A stretch of 64,000 nt of DNA from Syntrophales bacterium (GTDB lineage: Bacteria > Desulfobacterota > Syntrophia > Syntrophales > UBA2210). How positions within the stretch are numbered: position 1 is the first letter of the stretch; every line of letters begins with the position of its first letter. The stretch spans positions 1 through 64,000 of the forward strand of contig JALOBE010000007.1 in NCBI GenBank assembly GCA_023228425.1. Reading direction: 5' to 3'. The position numbers were made by a program, and so were the translations under genes. The notes beneath the pieces are model-generated. The model had not been told where the DNA came from. It did no database searches and saw nothing but the letters and a program-made list of their open reading frames with translations. This document shows, one piece after another, positions 8,813 to 17,684 of this stretch.

Positions 8813-10855
8813 ATGGACACCCGTGAAACCACAGATCTCACCCTGTTCGTCAGAACCTCCAGTGAGGATATCGCCGTCTGGAACCGCCAGAGGATAATCG
8901 AAGCTCTCATCCGCGAAACAAACGTCGACGTTGCCACGGCGGAATCCATAAGCAGGGAAGTGGAACAGCAGATCACTTCGTCCTCCATGGGATTGCTGAC
9001 GACGTCCCTCATCAGAGAAATGGTGAACGCCCGGCTTCTCGAACGGGGCCTCGAGGGAGCGACGAAAATGCACGCCCGTCTCGGCTTTCCCTTCTGGGAC
9101 GTTGACCGTCTGATGCTTTATCAGAACAAGGAAAACGCGAACGTCCCCCACAGTCCCGAGGGAACCAACCTTATTTTCGCCGAGGGGATAAAGCGCGAAT
9201 ACGCGCTCATGAAGGTTTTTTCCGATGAAGTCAGCTATGCCCACCTGACAGGCGACATTCATCTCCATCACCTGGGCTATATCGACCGCCCTTACTGTTC
9301 GTGCCAGTCGCTGGAGTACATTAAAAAATTCGGCCTCAACCTCCCCAACTCTCTGGCGACAGCCGCGCCGGCAAGGCATGCCGAAGTACTTCTGGCCCAC
9401 ATGGTACGATTCGCGGCCGCCCTGCAGGGTCATTTCTCCGGGGCCATCGGCTGGCTCGATGTCAACATTCTCTTTGCGCCCTATCTCGAGGGCATGTCCG
9501 ATGCCGCGATAACGCAGCTTGCCCAGATGCTCGTCTACGAGTTCGCCCAGCAGGCGGTCGGGCGGGGCGGGCAGACCATATTCACGGACATTCACCTGCA
9601 ATGGGAGGTTCCCGCCCGTCTTCGCGACCGGGAGGCAATCGGTCCCGGTGGAACCGGCACGGGGAAATGCTACGGAGACTACGACAGCGAAAGCCGACGG
9701 TTCCTGCGGTCCCTTTTCGACGTCTACCTGCGCGGAGACGCCTCGGGACGGCCCTTTGTCTTTCCACGGCCCATGGTCCATCTGACGGAAGATTTTTTTT
9801 CGAGCCCCGAGCACGAGGCGTTTCTGATGCAGGCCTCTGACCTGGCCGCCGAAAAGGGAAACCCCTCTTTCCTCTTCGACCGTCAGGGAACGCTGAATCT
9901 GTCCGAATGCGGCCTGCTGGAAGGGAATCACCGGGACGATCCCTGGAACATGCGGTACAGCGCCATTCAAAACGTGTCCATAAATCTTCCGCGGCTTGCC
10001 TATAAGGCCGGCGGTGACGAGGAGCGGCTTTTTTTTCTCCTCGAAGAACGAATGGAACTGGCAGCCCGGGCCCACGAACAGAAAAAATATTGCATCGAAC
10101 GCCTGCTCTCCCATGGCGACCAGGGCCCGCTGTCGCTGTTGACGCTGGATAATGGCGGAACGCCTTACCTGCTTCTGCCCCGGGCCTCCTGGCTCATCGG
10201 CATCGTGGGACTCAACGAAATGGTGAAGCGCCAGCGGGGAAGCCATCTTCATGAATCAGACGACGCGCGTCTCTTCGGGTTGAAGGTCGTCGGGCGCATG
10301 CGGGAAATCACCCGCAGACTCACGTCGGAGTACGGTATGAACTTCATCCTGGAACAGTCCCCGGCGGAGAGTACCCCCCACCGCTTCGCGCGGCTGGACC
10401 TGAAATATTTTTCCCCCGAAGCGGGCCGATACGTCCGGGGTGATATCGCCCGGGGAGAGGTCTATTATACCAATTCAACCTGTTTCGACATCACGGCTTC
10501 CGTCGACCCCCTTGAAAAGGTCAGCCGGGAGGGAGTTCTCCACCCCTGCATCGGGGGCGAGGCCCTTTCCCACCTGTGGCTCGGCGCGAACCGGCCGGCG
10601 GCCGACAGGCTGGCGAGCTTTATCGCGGCGGTGTTCCGGAACACCACAAGCCGTCACATCACCTTCTCCCCTGATTTTTCAACCTGCCGCGACTGCAAAA
10701 ACACCTCACGGGGCCTCATGGATACGTGTCCTCTGTGCGGGTCCGCCGACCTGGAAGGCATGACCAGGATCACGGGCTACTATTCAAAGGTTTCAAGCCT
10801 GAACCGGGGGAAGATCGCCGAGTTGCGTGACAGGCGATACGCTTCGTTTTCTTGA
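8813..10855 (+). CDS. nrdD: Anaerobic (class III) ribonucleoside-triphosphate reductase
   Basis: 680 residues from the ATG at 8813 (GAGGA seven bases before). An N-terminal ATP-cone (about 8-95, VRTSSEDIAVWNRQRIIEAL) gives allosteric control. The glycyl-radical barrel has NSTCFDITA and HPCIGGEALSHLW; the C-terminus has a CRDC...CPLC zinc site and the radical loop RITGYYSKV with Gly655 as the likely glycyl radical. It reduces ribonucleotides to deoxyribonucleotides under anoxia and needs the radical-SAM activase NrdG, which is not encoded next to it and must lie elsewhere. It follows the HD phosphohydrolase closely, suggesting shared control of dNTP supply. Oxygen-sensitive chemistry fits a strict anaerobe. 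Confidence 0.95.
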   Translation: MDTRETTDLTLFVRTSSEDIAVWNRQRIIEALIRETNVDVATAESISREVEQQITSSSMGLLTTSLIREMVNARLLERGLEGATKMHARLGFPFWDVDRLMLYQNKENANVPHSPEGTNLIFAEGIKREYALMKVFSDEVSYAHLTGDIHLHHLGYIDRPYCSCQSLEYIKKFGLNLPNSLATAAPARHAEVLLAHMVRFAAALQGHFSGAIGWLDVNILFAPYLEGMSDAAITQLAQMLVYEFAQQAVGRGGQTIFTDIHLQWEVPARLRDREAIGPGGTGTGKCYGDYDSESRRFLRSLFDVYLRGDASGRPFVFPRPMVHLTEDFFSSPEHEAFLMQASDLAAEKGNPSFLFDRQGTLNLSECGLLEGNHRDDPWNMRYSAIQNVSINLPRLAYKAGGDEERLFFLLEERMELAARAHEQKKYCIERLLSHGDQGPLSLLTLDNGGTPYLLLPRASWLIGIVGLNEMVKRQRGSHLHESDDARLFGLKVVGRMREITRRLTSEYGMNFILEQSPAESTPHRFARLDLKYFSPEAGRYVRGDIARGEVYYTNSTCFDITASVDPLEKVSREGVLHPCIGGEALSHLWLGANRPAADRLASFIAAVFRNTTSRHITFSPDFSTCRDCKNTSRGLMDTCPLCGSADLEGMTRITGYYSKVSSLNRGKIAELRDRRYASFS

Positions 10856-11011
10856 CCTCTTTTTTTGTGACAGCCCTTCACCGGAACCACTGAAAAGAAA
10901 TCCTTCCGGGGAACCGGTGCCCGCCCTCAAAGATACAGGTTTCCCACCGTCGGGAAGCGCGCCGTGAAGCATGCCAATCTCCCCTTGGCGGAATTTTACG
11001 GGGCCCCGTTC

Positions 11012-11039
11012 TTGACATGGTGAAATTGATAAATATATT
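11012..11039 (+). promoter_or_regulatory. Sigma70-like promoter of gmhA
   Basis: TTGACA (11012-11017), a 16-base spacer and TATATT (11034-11039). The predicted start leaves a leader of about 20 bases before the gmhA ATG at 11067. Confidence 0.75.
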
Positions 11040-11066
11040 ACGCAGGAAACAAACCGGGCGGATCTC

Positions 11067-11657
11067 ATGGAAGAAATCGAAGACATCATAATTCGAAGCT
11101 TCAGGGAGAGTATTCATCAGAAGGAAGTTTTTATCAATGAAAACCTTCAGCGCATCGTAAAGATCGTGACGGTCATCACCAGCGCGCTGAAACAGGGCAA
11201 CAAGATCCTGCTCTTCGGGAACGGGGGAAGCGCCGCGGACGCGCAACATATCGCGGCGGAATTCGTCAACAGGTTTCTTATCGAGCGACCTCCCCTGCCG
11301 GCGATCGCTCTCAGCACGGATACGTCAATCCTGACGAGCATTGCCAACGACTATGATTTTTCAGAGGTTTTTTCCAAACAGATACGGGCCGTCGGCCACG
11401 CGGGGGATATTGCCTGGGGGTTTTCGACCAGCGGGGTCTCCCCCAACATTGTCAAGGCCTTTGAAATGGCCCGACGTCTGGACATGGTATGTGTAGGATT
11501 CACCGGAAAGGACGGCGGCGCTGTCGCCAGGATGGTTGAGCATTCTCTGAACGTCTCTTCCACCAGCGTTCCACGGGTCCAGGAGATTCACATAACGGCC
11601 GCCCACGTAATCTGTGAAATGGTGGATTACAAGCTCTTCACGCGCCCCAACGGATAA
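11067..11657 (+). CDS. gmhA: Phosphoheptose (sedoheptulose-7-phosphate) isomerase
   Basis: 196 residues, the usual GmhA length, with a single SIS domain: GNGGSAADAQHIAAEF near 52-67, ALSTDTSILTSIAND near 82-96 and GFSTSGVSPNIVKAF near 119-133. It converts sedoheptulose-7-phosphate to D-glycero-D-manno-heptose-7-phosphate, the first step of the ADP-heptose route to LPS inner core. The adenylyltransferase of the same route (rfaE2) is encoded near 50.8 kb, which supports the call over other SIS proteins. It has its own promoter just upstream. Confidence 0.92.
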   Translation: MEEIEDIIIRSFRESIHQKEVFINENLQRIVKIVTVITSALKQGNKILLFGNGGSAADAQHIAAEFVNRFLIERPPLPAIALSTDTSILTSIANDYDFSEVFSKQIRAVGHAGDIAWGFSTSGVSPNIVKAFEMARRLDMVCVGFTGKDGGAVARMVEHSLNVSSTSVPRVQEIHITAAHVICEMVDYKLFTRPNG

Positions 11658-11668
11658 GGCGATGAAAA

Positions 11669-11754
11669 GGGAATGATGCGTACCGTGAAGTGCGCCGCAG
11701 TGACGAAGGCCGGAACGCAATCAAGCATTCGGACTTTTTGTAAAGCCGCCGTGA
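11669..11754 (-). repeat. Dispersed palindromic repeat, part-copy A (reverse orientation)
   Basis: Between gmhA and grpE. It contains GCGTACCGTGAAGTGCGCCG, CAGTGACG and GGACTTTTTGTAAAGCCGCC, matching the reverse complement of the family consensus seen at 51.3 kb and 45.3 kb (GACGGCTTCGTAAAAAGTCC ... CACTGCGGCGTACCTCA). Only one end is well preserved. Confidence 0.65.
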
Positions 11755-11804
11755 ACGATGCCGTGACACGAAAAAAACGACATAAGGAACACCGCGACGA
11801 GAAG

Positions 11805-12341
11805 ATGGACACAATAGAAACCCCGAAGGGGACGGAAGAACACAGACCGGATCAGGAGCAGCAGCCCGTCGAAGATACTGTTTCACCGGACACCGAGAAT
11901 GCCCGGAAGGAAGCGGCAGAGCATTATGACAAGTATCTTCGCCTGGCCGCCGATTTCGACAATTACAAGAAACGGGTCCGGAAAGACAGGGAGACCCTGC
12001 TTACCTACGGGAATGAAGCAATCATAAAGGACATCCTGCCCATCGTGGACAGCCTCGAACGAGCCCTGGACCACGCATCCAATGCCGGTGACTTCGAGTC
12101 CTTCGTAGAGGGGCTGAAAATGATACTGGAAAAGCTGAAGAGTACCCTGGCAAAACACGGCGTCGAGGCTGTCGAGGCACTGGGCTCGGAATTCGACCCC
12201 AATTTCCATGAAGCCATGATGCGGGTGGACAGTGAAAAATCCAGGGACAACCTGGTGGTCGAGGAATTTGAAAAGGGGTACCTGCTCAAAGGGCGCCTCT
12301 TGAGGCCATCCAAGGTGGCCGTGGCAAAGTCGACAGGCTAG
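11805..12341 (+). CDS. grpE: Nucleotide exchange factor GrpE
   Basis: 178 residues starting MDTIETPKG; the longer open frame upstream runs through the repeat copy and is not coding. An acidic, disordered N-terminus is followed by a long coiled coil (YLRLAADFDNYKKRVRKDRE near 50-70) and the beta-wing region with HGVEAVEALGSEFDPNFHEA and GYLLKGRLLRPSKVAV, the signature GrpE end. It releases ADP from DnaK. It lies 183 bases before dnaK. Neither hrcA nor dnaJ is adjacent, unlike the common hrcA-grpE-dnaK-dnaJ order. The Shine-Dalgarno sequence is weak. Confidence 0.95.
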   Translation: MDTIETPKGTEEHRPDQEQQPVEDTVSPDTENARKEAAEHYDKYLRLAADFDNYKKRVRKDRETLLTYGNEAIIKDILPIVDSLERALDHASNAGDFESFVEGLKMILEKLKSTLAKHGVEAVEALGSEFDPNFHEAMMRVDSEKSRDNLVVEEFEKGYLLKGRLLRPSKVAVAKSTG

Positions 12342-12524
12342 TGCCTGTGTGAAAATGTATCCTTCGGGGCAAAACCGCGGTGTGAAGTACCGGAGCGTGT
12401 TACCCGAAGGAAGAACAAAGCGTGACACGGAATGGGAGACATATCCTCTCCGGACGGAGGGTGTAATTATTATAGTACGTGAGAGACATGAACGCATCGC
12501 GAAGCGTAAGGAGGAGTACTGATT

Positions 12525-14441
12525 ATGGGAAAAGTAATAGGAATTGACCTGGGAACAACGAATTCCTGCGTGGCCGTCATGGAGGGCGGGGACCCCGTTG
12601 TCATCACCAACCAGGAAGGGAACCGGACAACGCCGTCCGTGGTGGCCTTTACCGACACCAATGAACGTCTCGTGGGGCAAATCGCCCGGCGGCAGGCCAT
12701 CACAAACCCCGAAAATACGGTGTACGCCATCAAACGACTCATCGGCAGGAAATTCTCGTCGAAAGAAGTGCAGTATGACATTACCATCAGCCCCTTCAAA
12801 ATCACCGAAGCGAGCAACGGAGACGCCCAGTTGACGGTACGGGGGAAGAATTACAGCCCGGCGGAAATGTCATCCATGGTGCTGACGAAAATGAAGCAGA
12901 CCGCCGAGGACTACCTGGGAGAAAAGGTCACCGACGCCGTCATTACGGTACCGGCTTATTTCAATGACTCCCAGCGACAGGCGACGAAGGACGCCGGCAA
13001 GATAGCAGGCCTCAATGTGCTTCGGATCATAAACGAGCCCACCGCGGCCTCTCTCGCCTACGGACTGGACAAGAAAAAAGACGAAAAGATCGCCGTTTTC
13101 GACTTGGGCGGCGGCACCTTCGATATTTCGATTCTCGAACTCGGCGACGGCGTCTTCGAGGTAAAGTCCACCAACGGCGACACGCACCTGGGAGGCGAGG
13201 ACTTCGACCAGCGACTCATCGATTATATAGCCGACGAGTTCAAGAAGGACCAGGGCATTGACCTCAAGAAGGATAAAATGGCCCTTCAGCGTATCAAGGA
13301 AGCGGCGGAAAAGGCCAAGATGGAACTTTCATCGTCTATCGAAACGGATATCAATCTGCCCTTCATCACGGCCGACGCGTCGGGCCCGAAGCATCTGAAC
13401 ATGAAAATCAGCAGGGCGAAACTTGAAATGCTCGTGGCGGATCTCGTGGACCGCGTCGATGGACCCTGCAGAACGGCCCTGAAAGACGCGGGCATCTCCG
13501 CCAAGGAAATCGATGAGGTCATTCTTGTGGGCGGCATGACCCGGATGCCCAAAGTTCAACAGAAGGTCAAGGAGATCTTCGGCAAGGAACCCCACCGTGG
13601 AGTCAATCCTGACGAGGTCGTGGCCGTAGGCGCGGCGATCCAGGCAGGGGTACTCTCGGGGGATGTGAAGGACGTCCTCCTGCTGGATGTAACGCCTCTG
13701 TCACTGGGTATTGAAACCCTGGGTGGCGTTATGACCAAACTTATTGAAAAGAACACCACCATACCTACGAAGAAGAGCCAGGTATTCTCCACGGCCGCCG
13801 ACAACCAGCCGGCCGTGAGCATTCACGTTCTCCAGGGTGAACGGCCCATGGCCGCCGATAACAGGACCCTGGGCAGGTTCGAACTGACGGGTATTCCCCC
13901 GGCACCCCGCGGAATACCACAGATCGAGGTAGCCTTTGACATTGACGCTAACGGAATCGTGCACGTTTCAGCCAAGGATCTCGGCACCGGCAAGGAACAG
14001 AGCATCAAGATAACCTCGTCGAGCGGGCTGACTGAAGAGGAAATCGAAAAGCTGGTGAAAGACGCCGAGGCCCATGCCGAAGAAGACCGGAAGAAAAAGG
14101 AGCTTATCGAGGCGAGAAACCAGGCGGATGCCCTTATCTACAGCGTCGAGAAGAATCTCAAGGACATGGGAGACCAAGTCGATGGGTCTGACAGGACCCG
14201 CATCGAGACGGCCATCGAGACACTGAAAAAATCCCTGGAAAAGGACGATCTCGACGCTATTAACGCCGCCCAGGAAGAGCTGACCCAGGCTTCTCACAAG
14301 CTTGCCGAAGCCATGTACGCGAAGGCTTCGGCGAAAGCCCAGACCGGCGGTCCCGAAGCGTCTGCCGGAGGCGGCCCGCAGCAGGAATCGGCCAGGACCG
14401 ATGACGATGTCGTCGATGCCGATTTCGAAGAGGTGAAATAA
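12525..14441 (+). CDS. dnaK: Chaperone DnaK (Hsp70)
   Basis: 638 residues, the full family length. The actin-like ATPase has GIDLGTTNSCVAVMEGG at the N-terminus, the Hsp70 signatures FDLGGGTFDISIL and VILVGGMTRMPKVQ, the linker VLLLDVTPLSLGIETLGG, a substrate-binding domain, and a Gly/Ala/Gln-rich tail ending in an acidic stretch (DDDVVDADFEEVK). AAGGAGGAGT gives a strong ribosome site before the ATG. The leader holds an inverted repeat (CCTTCGGG at 12361-12368, CCCGAAGG at 12403-12410) that could fold upstream of the start. No CIRCE element is seen. A strong terminator follows. Confidence 0.98.
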   Translation: MGKVIGIDLGTTNSCVAVMEGGDPVVITNQEGNRTTPSVVAFTDTNERLVGQIARRQAITNPENTVYAIKRLIGRKFSSKEVQYDITISPFKITEASNGDAQLTVRGKNYSPAEMSSMVLTKMKQTAEDYLGEKVTDAVITVPAYFNDSQRQATKDAGKIAGLNVLRIINEPTAASLAYGLDKKKDEKIAVFDLGGGTFDISILELGDGVFEVKSTNGDTHLGGEDFDQRLIDYIADEFKKDQGIDLKKDKMALQRIKEAAEKAKMELSSSIETDINLPFITADASGPKHLNMKISRAKLEMLVADLVDRVDGPCRTALKDAGISAKEIDEVILVGGMTRMPKVQQKVKEIFGKEPHRGVNPDEVVAVGAAIQAGVLSGDVKDVLLLDVTPLSLGIETLGGVMTKLIEKNTTIPTKKSQVFSTAADNQPAVSIHVLQGERPMAADNRTLGRFELTGIPPAPRGIPQIEVAFDIDANGIVHVSAKDLGTGKEQSIKITSSSGLTEEEIEKLVKDAEAHAEEDRKKKELIEARNQADALIYSVEKNLKDMGDQVDGSDRTRIETAIETLKKSLEKDDLDAINAAQEELTQASHKLAEAMYAKASAKAQTGGPEASAGGGPQQESARTDDDVVDADFEEVK

Positions 14442-14509
14442 CCGGCGTAAAGGCCACGGATTGACAAGAGCGGACGGCCCGATCTCCGTGGACGGGGCCG
14501 CAGGACATC

Positions 14510-14547
14510 AAAAAACCCGGGAGTGCCGCCGCGCTTTCGGGTTTTTT
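14510..14547 (+). terminator. Rho-independent terminator after dnaK
   Basis: AAAAAACCCG (14510-14519) pairs with CGGGTTTTTT (14538-14547) across an 18-base loop. The A and T tracts make it able to work in both directions. Confidence 0.85.
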
Positions 14548-14566
14548 GGGGGTTTTTGTCGACTTT

Positions 14567-14708
14567 GGCTGCCGCTTTGTGTAAAATGTCAGTTTTACAG
14601 GGGCGTACGGCGTACCTCACAGTACCCCTCATTCCTCAGCACGTACGCGCCGTGCTTCGAGGAACATTTTATAAAACCGTTCGCTATCGGATGTTTTTCG
14701 ACTTTTTT
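14567..14708 (+). repeat. Dispersed palindromic repeat, degenerate copy B
   Basis: GGCGTACCTCACAGTACCCC, TCATTCCTC, CGTGCTTCGAGGAAC, TTTTATAAAACC and ATGTTTTTCGACTTTTTT align in order with the copy at 51.3 kb. The left end is eroded to GCTTTGTGTAAAATGTC. Confidence 0.65.
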
Positions 14709-14719
14709 CAAGGTCCTCA

Positions 14720-14889
14720 ATGAGAATCCATGCCTTCAGGCTGCCGGTCATCCTGGGACTCTTAATCGCCCTCTTGAACGGCATAGTCGCCGGGGCGACG
14801 GATGCGGCACAGCCGCGTCCGCGAAGCAGTCCGTCGAGGTGAGGTTCCTGCAGAACGAACACTACATCGACGGCATAGAAAGGCAGTAA
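14720..14889 (+). pseudogene. Decayed gene remnant: signal peptide plus frameshifted fragment
   Basis: An ATG at 14720 opens a 40-codon frame beginning with a clear signal-peptide-like stretch (MRIHAFRLPVILGLLIALL, then GIVAGA), which stops at a TGA near 14840. A second frame over the same end reads SVEVRFLQNEHYIDGIERQ before TAA at 14887-14889. The second piece resembles the start of secreted phospholipase-D-like proteins, where a VRFLQN-type segment follows the leader peptide. The simplest reading is a frameshifted, truncated relic of an exported protein, but the homology is from memory and short. It abuts the next gene directly and sits beside a repeat copy. Confidence 0.4.
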
Positions 14890-16821
14890 GTGCCGATGTA
14901 CATGAGGTCTGTCCGCATATCCCCGAGCCTGCTCGCGGTGCTGTTGCTCACGGGCTTTCTCACATCCTGCGCCCTGCTGCCCGTTGCCCGGCCGCCCTCA
15001 CCTCCTCCCCCCGTACGGGCTGAAATCCCTTTTGAACAGGTCCCTTCCGGGTTTCAGCGGGCCACCAGGGAAGCGGACGACGCTTTCAGGGAGGGTCGGC
15101 TCAATGAAGCCCTGGACCTCTTTGGCCGGCTTCTGGACCGGAACCCCCCGGACATCGTCGTCTCCTGGAGTCATTTCAGGATGGGCGAGATTCTGGAATC
15201 ACTGGACCGCCTGCCCGAGTCCGTTCAGCTTCTCGAGTCGGCCGGAAGGTACTTCAAAGGCCGGCCCCACGAGACGGACGTTCTCGTTGTACTGGCCCGG
15301 GTATACGGAAAACACGGAATGAATGAGCGGGCGATGACCATTCTTGACGACCTTCTGTCGCGGGAAACGGAACCCCGCAACGTGACGGAGATCACCCGGC
15401 TCATGGCTGATATCTTCTGGAATGAAAACAGGTGGTCCGAAGCTTTTGAAACCTATGTCGCCCTGCTGAAGCGGCATCCGGGCCCGGCCGAATCCACCCT
15501 GGCCCGAACAAGGATCGAAGCCATCATTGAAGACCGCTTCGAGCAGGCCCGGCTGCAACAGTGGGCGGACCTCCCCGGACGGGAGTATCCTTCCGGTTAC
15601 GCCCTCTTCCGCCTTGCCCGGCTCTATGATGAAACGGGCCGGCCCCACCGGGCGGACGCTCTCCTCAAGGAGTTCCTGGAACACTATCCACGACACCCCC
15701 TGGTGGAGGACGCACGGGCGCTCCGTCGTTCCCTGGCTGAACGGATGAAAGTCGACTATTACACCATCGGATGCATCCTCCCGCTGACGGGACGCTTCGC
15801 TCCCTTCGGGACCAGGATTCTTGACGCGGTAATCCTGGCGACGGGAATTTTCGACCCGGACCGGAGAACTCCCATACGCCTGCTCATCAGGGATTCCGGC
15901 GGTGATCCCGCCCGGACGCGGCAGGCGGTGGAAGACCTGGCCGTCACGGAAGGAGTCGTCGCCGTCATAGGTCCTCTGGAGAGCTCTCCCGCCGTCGCGG
16001 CAGCCCGGGAAGCCCAGCGGCTCGGGATTCCTATTATAACGCTGACACAGAAGGACGGCGTCGCCGACACAGGCGATTACGTGTTCAGAAATTTTCTGAC
16101 CACGGGGTTGCAGATCGAGGCGCTGGTGACGTACTCCATGAACAATCTGGGCGTCAGTCGCTTTGCCATCCTCTACCCCGATGATTCCTACGGCCGGGAG
16201 ATGATGCTCCGTTTCTGGTACTGCGTGGCGGAAAAGGGGGGAACCGTCGGAGGCATCGAACCCTATGAAAACGAGCAGACTGATTTCAGCGACCCCATCA
16301 GACGCCTTGTCCGTTCAGAACGGCGGAAAGGTGGTGATCAGCCCCCCCGAGTTGATTTTGATGCCCTCTTTGTTCCCGATTCATCCCTCAAGGCCCGGCT
16401 GATCGCGCCCCAGCTGGCATTCCATGATGTCATCGGCGTGCGCCTGTTGGGCATGAGCGAATGGAACGTACCGGAACTGCTCCAGGGCGAAACGGATTAT
16501 CTTGAAGGAAGCATCTTTGTAGATGCATTGTTCCGTGAAAGCCATTCTTTCGAAGTAATCGATTTTCTGGACCGTTTTTACGCGGCCTACGGGCGGGAAG
16601 CCGATGGAATCGAGGCACTTGCCTACGACTCGACGAATATGATCGCAGACGCCCTGCTGAACCACGGCGTCCGGTCCAGGCAGGAACTCAGGGACTGGTT
16701 GCTCGGCATGGGTACGTACGCCGGCGTTACCGGAGAAACATCCTTTTCAAAAAACGGTGACGCTGTGAAAACCATCTACATTCTGATGATCCAGGACGGC
16801 CGGATCGTACAGATTCAATAG
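14890..16821 (+). CDS. LpoA-like lipoprotein (TPR plus periplasmic-binding-protein fold)
   Basis: 643 residues. Signal peptide and lipobox LTSC near residue 27 make it an outer-membrane-directed lipoprotein. Residues about 50-285 form TPR-like helices (LNEALDLFGRLLDRNP, RADALLKEFLEHYPRHP). Residues about 290-640 form a type I periplasmic-binding fold (IGCILPLTGRFAPFGTRIL, VAVIGPLESSPAVAAA, RFAILYPDDSYGREMM). This order matches LpoA/YraM, which activates penicillin-binding protein 1A in peptidoglycan synthesis; an amino-acid-binding role is the alternative. The GTG at 14890 has GAAAGG six bases before it; ATGs at 14896 and 14902 are alternatives. surE follows 52 bases later. Confidence 0.85.
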   Translation: MPMYMRSVRISPSLLAVLLLTGFLTSCALLPVARPPSPPPPVRAEIPFEQVPSGFQRATREADDAFREGRLNEALDLFGRLLDRNPPDIVVSWSHFRMGEILESLDRLPESVQLLESAGRYFKGRPHETDVLVVLARVYGKHGMNERAMTILDDLLSRETEPRNVTEITRLMADIFWNENRWSEAFETYVALLKRHPGPAESTLARTRIEAIIEDRFEQARLQQWADLPGREYPSGYALFRLARLYDETGRPHRADALLKEFLEHYPRHPLVEDARALRRSLAERMKVDYYTIGCILPLTGRFAPFGTRILDAVILATGIFDPDRRTPIRLLIRDSGGDPARTRQAVEDLAVTEGVVAVIGPLESSPAVAAAREAQRLGIPIITLTQKDGVADTGDYVFRNFLTTGLQIEALVTYSMNNLGVSRFAILYPDDSYGREMMLRFWYCVAEKGGTVGGIEPYENEQTDFSDPIRRLVRSERRKGGDQPPRVDFDALFVPDSSLKARLIAPQLAFHDVIGVRLLGMSEWNVPELLQGETDYLEGSIFVDALFRESHSFEVIDFLDRFYAAYGREADGIEALAYDSTNMIADALLNHGVRSRQELRDWLLGMGTYAGVTGETSFSKNGDAVKTIYILMIQDGRIVQIQ

Positions 16822-16873
16822 CGGGATCGGGGCTGTCCCACGGTTACGACCGAAAACACCCCCGGGAGGAACC

Positions 16874-17647
16874 ATGAGAATTCTTTTAACCAATGACGAC
16901 GGCGTTTATGCCGAAGGCCTCAGTACGCTCTGCAGAGAATTGTCCGACATTGGAGATTGCCTGATCGTTGCCCCTGAAACGGAGCAAAGCGCCGTGGGAC
17001 ATGCCATTACCATATACCGACCGCTCATGGTCAGGCGGGCCAGGAAGGGCGGTTCCTTTCTCGGATATGCCATCAGGGGAACTCCGGCGGACTGCGTCAA
17101 GATAGGTGTGAAGGAACTGTCCGACAATCCCGTCGACCTCGTCATTTCGGGCATTAACGTGGGCGCCAATGTGGGGATTAACGTCCTGTATTCAGGTACC
17201 GTATCGGCCGCCACGGAGGCAGCCGTCTTGGGAATCCCTTCGATCGCCGTCTCGCTCGACACGCGGGACCACCACGCCGATTTTTCCACAGCAGCCCGAT
17301 TCATGAAAAAACTGGTCCCCCTGGTAATGGAGAAACCGTTCTTGAAGAAGGTCACCCTGAACGTGAACGTACCGAATCTTCCGTGGGACCGGATCAAGGG
17401 TGTCGCCGTGACACGGCAGGGTGCCGCCCGGCTGGTGGAGGAGTTTGAACGCCGTCTCGATCCTCGATCGAACATATATTACTGGCTGGCGGGAGAGACA
17501 CTGCTTCCCGAAACCGACGAAATGGAGTCGGATGCCTGCGCGGTGCGGCAGGGATTCATATCTATAACACCCATTCATTTCGATCTGACCCGGCACAATG
17601 CCATGGCAGGCGTTCGCGAGGCCATGGAAGATCTGGTCTTTCCATGA
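16874..17647 (+). CDS. surE: 5'-nucleotidase SurE
   Basis: 257 residues, standard length. The N-terminal metal-binding motif ILLTNDDGVYAEGL (residues 3-16), the conserved APETEQSAVGHAIT and the GTPADCVKIG and ISGINVGANVG motifs are all present. SurE dephosphorylates nucleoside 5'- and 3'-monophosphates and short polyphosphate and is linked to stationary-phase survival. GGGAGGAACC gives a good ribosome site. It faces the convergent cytidylate-kinase-like gene with a 37-base gap. Confidence 0.96.
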   Translation: MRILLTNDDGVYAEGLSTLCRELSDIGDCLIVAPETEQSAVGHAITIYRPLMVRRARKGGSFLGYAIRGTPADCVKIGVKELSDNPVDLVISGINVGANVGINVLYSGTVSAATEAAVLGIPSIAVSLDTRDHHADFSTAARFMKKLVPLVMEKPFLKKVTLNVNVPNLPWDRIKGVAVTRQGAARLVEEFERRLDPRSNIYYWLAGETLLPETDEMESDACAVRQGFISITPIHFDLTRHNAMAGVREAMEDLVFP

Positions 17648-17684
17648 CGCCGGGGTTCACGTCGAAACCTGCTCTCTTCTCCTG

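Noticed and set aside
8678..10252. 524-codon minus-strand frame opposite nrdD
   Set aside because: Produced by GC-rich codon use on the coding strand; nrdD is unmistakable and this frame has no homology.
14595..14710. Possible CRISPR-like short repeats in the dnaK downstream gap
   Set aside because: The block is one degenerate member of the dispersed repeat family, with no regular spacers; no CRISPR array is present in the window.
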